From SIG578 sp036311245 (GTDB lineage Bacteria > Bacillota > Clostridia > Oscillospirales > Ruminococcaceae): a stretch of 33,663 nt of DNA. The notes beneath the pieces were generated by a model that did no database searches, was not told where the DNA came from, and worked only from the letters and a program-made list of their open reading frames with translations. The position numbers and the translations under genes were made by a program. Numbering within the stretch: position 1 is the stretch's first letter; each line of letters opens with the position of its first letter. This document shows, piece by piece, positions 30,553 to 33,663 of this stretch. The DNA is taken from assembly GCA_036311245.1 (NCBI GenBank), contig JAXJQH010000132.1, positions 1 to 33,663 of the forward strand. Reading direction: 5' to 3'.

Positions 30553-33207
30553 TTATTTTTTCTTGAATAGACGCTGGATAAGCTTAATGATTTCAACCAA
30601 GGGAATAATCATAAAGCCGAGAATCATAGCAATGATATATTCTTCTAAGCCGATACCAACCATGCTGAAGAGCTGTGCAACGGGGTCAATGAGAACAACC
30701 AGCGAGGTGAGCAGCAGCGAAAGAAGACCTGCTCCCCAAAGCCATTTGTTCTGACCCTTGATGGTAAAGATAGAGCCGTGAAGCGAGCGCATATTGAAGG
30801 AATGGAAAACCTCGCACATTGCAAGAGTGAGGAATGCCATTGTAGTTCCGTGAACACTTTCAAGGTGGATATCAAAGTTTCCGGTTTCAAGGTAGTGACC
30901 AACGAAATAAGAAACGAGGGTGATTATAGTAACAAGTGCGCCCTGATAGAAAACTGCAAATCCGAGTCCGTCTGCAAAAATGCCTTCCTTGGAATCGCGG
31001 GGCTTGCGGTTCATAACATCAGCCTCGGGCTTTTCCATACCAAGCGCAAGAGCGGGGAAGCAGTCTGTTATACGATTAATCCAAAGAAGCTGAACGGGCT
31101 GGAAGATTGTAAATCCAATGAGAGTAGCAAAGAATATCGAAAGAACCTCAGAAAGGTTTGATGCGAGCAGGAACTGAATGGCCTTGCGGATATTGTCATA
31201 AATTCTTCTGCCCTCGCCGACAGCTGAAACGATTGTTGCAAAGTTGTCATCTGCAAGAATCATATCGGCAACATTCTTTGTAACATCGGTACCTGTTATA
31301 CCCATTCCAACGCCGATATCGGCATTCTTTATAGAAGGAGCATCGTTAACACCGTCACCGGTCATAGCAGTAACTTTGCCCTTCTTTCTCCAGGCATTAA
31401 CAATTCTTGTTTTGTGCTCAGGCTGAACGCGGGCGTAAACAGAGTACTTCTCAACTGCGCTCTCAAATTCCTCGTCGGAAATGGAGTCGAGCTCAGCGCC
31501 GGTGATAGCCTGCTCAGCGCTCTCAATAATTCCAAGCTGCATTGCTATTGCAACTGCAGTGTCCTTGTGGTCACCGGTTATCATAATGGGACGGATACCT
31601 GCGCTGCGGCATTCGTCAATAGCGGGCTTAACTTCGGGACGAACGGGGTCGATCATTCCGACAAGTCCTACAAAGCAAAGGTCACATTCAACTGCTTCGG
31701 ATTCGTAAACTGCGGGCTCGGCAGAAAGCTTTTTCTGTGCTGCTGCAAGAACACGCAGAGCCTTGTCTGCCATAGCCTTGTTAGCGGCGAGTATCTCGGC
31801 GCGAATTTCATCGGTCATCTCAAGCTCGCTACCGCCGATAAGAGCGTGGGTGCAGCGCTTTAAGATTTCGTCGGGAGCGCCCTTTGTAAACTGAATGAGA
31901 GCACCGTCAGCCGTTTTGTGAACAGTGGTCATCATCTTTCTCATAGAGTCAAAGGGAACTTCGCCAATGCGAACAAACTCGTTCTTTTTAACATTCTTAG
32001 AAAGACCTAAGGTTTCTGCGTAGTTAACAAGAGCACACTCGGTAGGCTCGCCGATAGCAGTGCCTGCATCAGTATCAAACTCAGCATCAGAGCAAAGTGA
32101 CATAGCGTTTGCTAAAAGAGCCTCGTCCTGTCCGTAATGCTCAACAACGGTCATTTTATTCTGGGTGAGTGTACCTGTTTTGTCTGAGCAGATTATCTGG
32201 GTGCATCCGAGAGTCTCAACAGCTGTGAGCTTGCGGATAATGGCGCTGCGCTTTGACATATTGGTAACGCCGATGGAAAGAACAATGGTAACAACTGTTG
32301 CAAGTCCCTCAGGAATTGCAGCAACAGCAAGAGAAATAGCTAACATAAAGGAAGAAAGGATAGCATCAAATCCAACTCCGTGGCGAAGTAGCTGAACGCC
32401 GAATATAACAACACAGATTCCGATAACAAGATATGTCAGAATTTTGGATAGACCTGCAAGCTTAATCTGAAGGGGAGTTTTGCCTTCTTCTGCCTTTGCG
32501 AGCGCATCGGCAATCTTGCCCATCTCGGTGTCCATACCGGTAGCAACAACAACTGCCTTGCCGCGTCCGTAAACAACGGTGCTTCCCATAAATACCATAT
32601 TCTTGCGGTCGCCGAGAGCAACATCGCCGTTAGCTCCTGCTGTAAGGGCTTCTTCCTGCTTGGTAACAGGAACAGATTCACCCGTCAGAGCGGCTTCCTC
32701 AATCTTCATGCTTGCGCATTCAATGATTCTTGCATCTGCGGGAACGGCATCGCCCGCTTCAAGAACAATAATATCACCGACAACAAGGTCCTCGCTTTTA
32801 ACGGAAATCTGCTTTCCGTCGCGAATAACCTTGGATGTGGCGGCTGCAATTTCTTGCAAAGCCTCAATAGCCTTTTCAGCCTTGCTCTCCTGAAAAACGC
32901 CGAGAATGGCATTTATTAGAACAACGGCGAGAATGATGACAACATCTGCGGGGAACTCAAATCCGTGATTGATGCCCTCGTAGATTTCAACTCCTGCAGA
33001 GATTGCGGCAGCAACCAGTAGAATGATAGTCATGGGCTCGGAAAGCTGCCCCAGAAAGCGATGGATTAAGGATTCTTTTTTGCCCTCAATAAGCTTGTTC
33101 TTGCCGTTCTTTTCAAGACGCTCAGCTGCATCGGCTGAGGAAATACCCTCGGCAGATGAAGAAACAGCGCCAAGAACACTCGTGGCATCTTCTGTGTAAA
33201 ATTTCAT
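30553..33207 (-). CDS. P-type cation-transporting ATPase (P2A, Ca/Mn type)
   Basis: An 884-residue ATPase. Features are the actuator LTGES (174-178), transmembrane segment 4 with AAIPEGL (Glu300), phosphorylation at Asp342 (CSDKTGTLT), KGAPDE, TGDHKDT, hinge TGDGVNDAP (616-624) and a C-terminal membrane bundle with NLSEVLS (Asn684, Glu687) and NRITD (Asn711, Asp715). These acidic and amide residues correspond to the SERCA-type ion sites, suggesting Ca2+ or Mn2+ export. The residue after Asn711 is Arg where hydrophobic residues are usual. A probable manganese riboswitch in its leader favours Mn2+ as a physiological substrate. AGAAGG precedes the ATG at 33207. Confidence 0.94.
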   Translation of the reverse strand: MKFYTEDATSVLGAVSSSAEGISSADAAERLEKNGKNKLIEGKKESLIHRFLGQLSEPMTIILLVAAAISAGVEIYEGINHGFEFPADVVIILAVVLINAILGVFQESKAEKAIEALQEIAAATSKVIRDGKQISVKSEDLVVGDIIVLEAGDAVPADARIIECASMKIEEAALTGESVPVTKQEEALTAGANGDVALGDRKNMVFMGSTVVYGRGKAVVVATGMDTEMGKIADALAKAEEGKTPLQIKLAGLSKILTYLVIGICVVIFGVQLLRHGVGFDAILSSFMLAISLAVAAIPEGLATVVTIVLSIGVTNMSKRSAIIRKLTAVETLGCTQIICSDKTGTLTQNKMTVVEHYGQDEALLANAMSLCSDAEFDTDAGTAIGEPTECALVNYAETLGLSKNVKKNEFVRIGEVPFDSMRKMMTTVHKTADGALIQFTKGAPDEILKRCTHALIGGSELEMTDEIRAEILAANKAMADKALRVLAAAQKKLSAEPAVYESEAVECDLCFVGLVGMIDPVRPEVKPAIDECRSAGIRPIMITGDHKDTAVAIAMQLGIIESAEQAITGAELDSISDEEFESAVEKYSVYARVQPEHKTRIVNAWRKKGKVTAMTGDGVNDAPSIKNADIGVGMGITGTDVTKNVADMILADDNFATIVSAVGEGRRIYDNIRKAIQFLLASNLSEVLSIFFATLIGFTIFQPVQLLWINRITDCFPALALGMEKPEADVMNRKPRDSKEGIFADGLGFAVFYQGALVTIITLVSYFVGHYLETGNFDIHLESVHGTTMAFLTLAMCEVFHSFNMRSLHGSIFTIKGQNKWLWGAGLLSLLLTSLVVLIDPVAQLFSMVGIGLEEYIIAMILGFMIIPLVEIIKLIQRLFKKK

Positions 33208-33233
33208 TTAAAAACCTTCTTTCTGAAAGTATA

Positions 33234-33366
33234 TAAAAAAACTCATGTATGACAGTAGCCATACATGAGTCTTGTTATTGAATTCAAGCCAGGCGAAACG
33301 CCATGTATGTTGAACTTGAAACACGCGGGTGCGTGCCAACTACTCCCTCAAGAATATTTAGTTGTT
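33234..33366 (-). promoter_or_regulatory. Probable yybP-ykoY manganese riboswitch with terminator
   Basis: On the minus strand the leader reads CTTGAGGGAGTAG at the 5' side, then a P2-like hairpin CACGC-ACCC-GCGTG. A second arm follows, closed by TTCAAG/CTTGAA, containing CAACATAC and a GGCG-TTT-CGCC tip. CAAGACTC closes P1 by pairing CAAGA with TCTTG. GGGAGTAG, the CAACATAC-type loop and the 3' CAAGAC segment are hallmarks of the yybP-ykoY Mn2+ aptamer. Directly downstream ACTCATGTATG (33260-33270) pairs with CATACATGAGT (33241-33251), followed by a seven-T run, a terminator between aptamer and gene. Confidence 0.75.
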
Positions 33367-33372
33367 AAAGAT

Positions 33373-33401
33373 AGTATAAACTATTTTCCAATTTATGTCA
33401 A
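33373..33401 (-). promoter_or_regulatory. sigma-A promoter of the riboswitch-ATPase transcript
   Basis: On the minus strand, TTGACA (33396-33401), a 17-bp spacer and TATACT (33373-33378). It begins just after the stop codon of the TVP38-type gene. Confidence 0.85.
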
Positions 33402-33403
33402 GA

Positions 33404-33663
33404 TTAATTAGTTTTATTTGCCTCGATTTTTTTGTAAATTAACACTCCTATACCGCTGATTAAAATAGTAATGGCAAAGGCCACCCCTGCAAACATATAT
33501 TTTTGTTCATTAAGGGCGCTTCCGCCTATTGAGGAGGTGATGATAGAGGGAATTCGTGTAATGCTCACAATCAGCATCCAAGTCGAAAGCTTCATTTTAG
33601 TGAGGGGAGCAAAGTAGGATAAAAGGTCCTTAGGAGTTCCGGGAATGAGCATTATAATAAAGA
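33404..33663 (-). CDS. TVP38/TMEM64 family membrane protein (5' truncated)
   Basis: This is the C-terminal 85 or so residues of a membrane protein whose start lies beyond the right edge; the frame is open to base 33663. The motif IPGTPKDLLSYFAPLTKM is characteristic of the TVP38/TMEM64 (DedA-related, SNARE-associated) fold. It is followed by SITRIPSIITSSIGGSAL and a final hydrophobic helix with a basic tail. Family members are linked to lipid scrambling or membrane homeostasis; the role here is unknown. The ATG at 33652 is internal. Confidence 0.85.
   Translation of the reverse strand, partial: FIIMLIPGTPKDLLSYFAPLTKMKLSTWMLIVSITRIPSIITSSIGGSALNEQKYMFAGVAFAITILISGIGVLIYKKIEANKTN

Noticed and set aside
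31414..31863. 149-residue plus-strand frame inside the P-type ATPase
   Set aside because: It is antisense to a fully recognisable ATPase, with no independent evidence.

Overview
The window looks like a chromosomal segment of a low-to-mid GC, spore-forming Clostridia relative, most likely an Oscillospirales/Ruminococcaceae-type gut anaerobe. This rests on SpoIVB and Spo0A, a glmS ribozyme, the rpsF-ssb-rpsR operon, IreB, YlbF, strong AGGAGG-type ribosome binding sites and sigma-A promoters. Taxonomy is inferred from gene content only; no search was run. Both ends cut genes: a MacB/LolD-type ABC ATPase on the left and a TVP38/TMEM64 membrane protein on the right.

Layout. 1-3434: ABC ATPase end, an OpgB-like phosphoglycerol transferase, a DegV protein and a NUDIX hydrolase. 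3489-4741: rpsF-ssb-rpsR with a perfect promoter and a structured leader. 4772-6956: glmS ribozyme and glmS. 6965-10257: a membrane-anchored LysM/G5/M23 peptidase divergent from spoIVB, each preceded by the same 15-nt motif. 10302-13856: an AT-rich catabolic cassette (AraC regulator, metallo-beta-lactamase-fold hydrolase, enolase-superfamily sugar-acid dehydratase, SDR dehydrogenase) that separates spoIVB from spo0A. 14054-15079: spo0A behind a phased cluster of 0A boxes. 15106-20905: small Xre regulator, IreB, then an operon of a FabG-like SDR and a divergent ParE/ParC-like type II topoisomerase pair. 20941-22357: class II aldolase and a YlbF-family protein with a Cys/His-rich tail.

22485-24373 is an accessory stretch: tRNA-Thr and tRNA-Tyr, an elaborate array of mini-palindromes, a four-helix-bundle (S23-type) protein, an Xre regulator and a Cys-rich lipoprotein. 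24455-33663: alanine/sodium symporter, LTA-synthase-type sulfatase with a co-transcribed AraC regulator, galactokinase, a wrecked MATE gene, and a P-type cation ATPase behind a probable manganese (yybP-ykoY) riboswitch with its own terminator.

Most notable observations: (1) the Spo0A homologue has Glu at position 56, where the phosphoacceptor Asp is expected, with the rest of the switch and the DNA-binding domain intact; (2) four GACAA-type 0A boxes sit exactly 10 bp apart upstream of it; (3) a nested mini-palindrome array abuts the promoter of the S23-type gene and may be an undescribed mobile or RNA element; (4) the usual spoIVB-spo0A neighbourhood is split by a sugar-acid cassette; (5) a putative Mn riboswitch has a visible terminator/antiterminator design.
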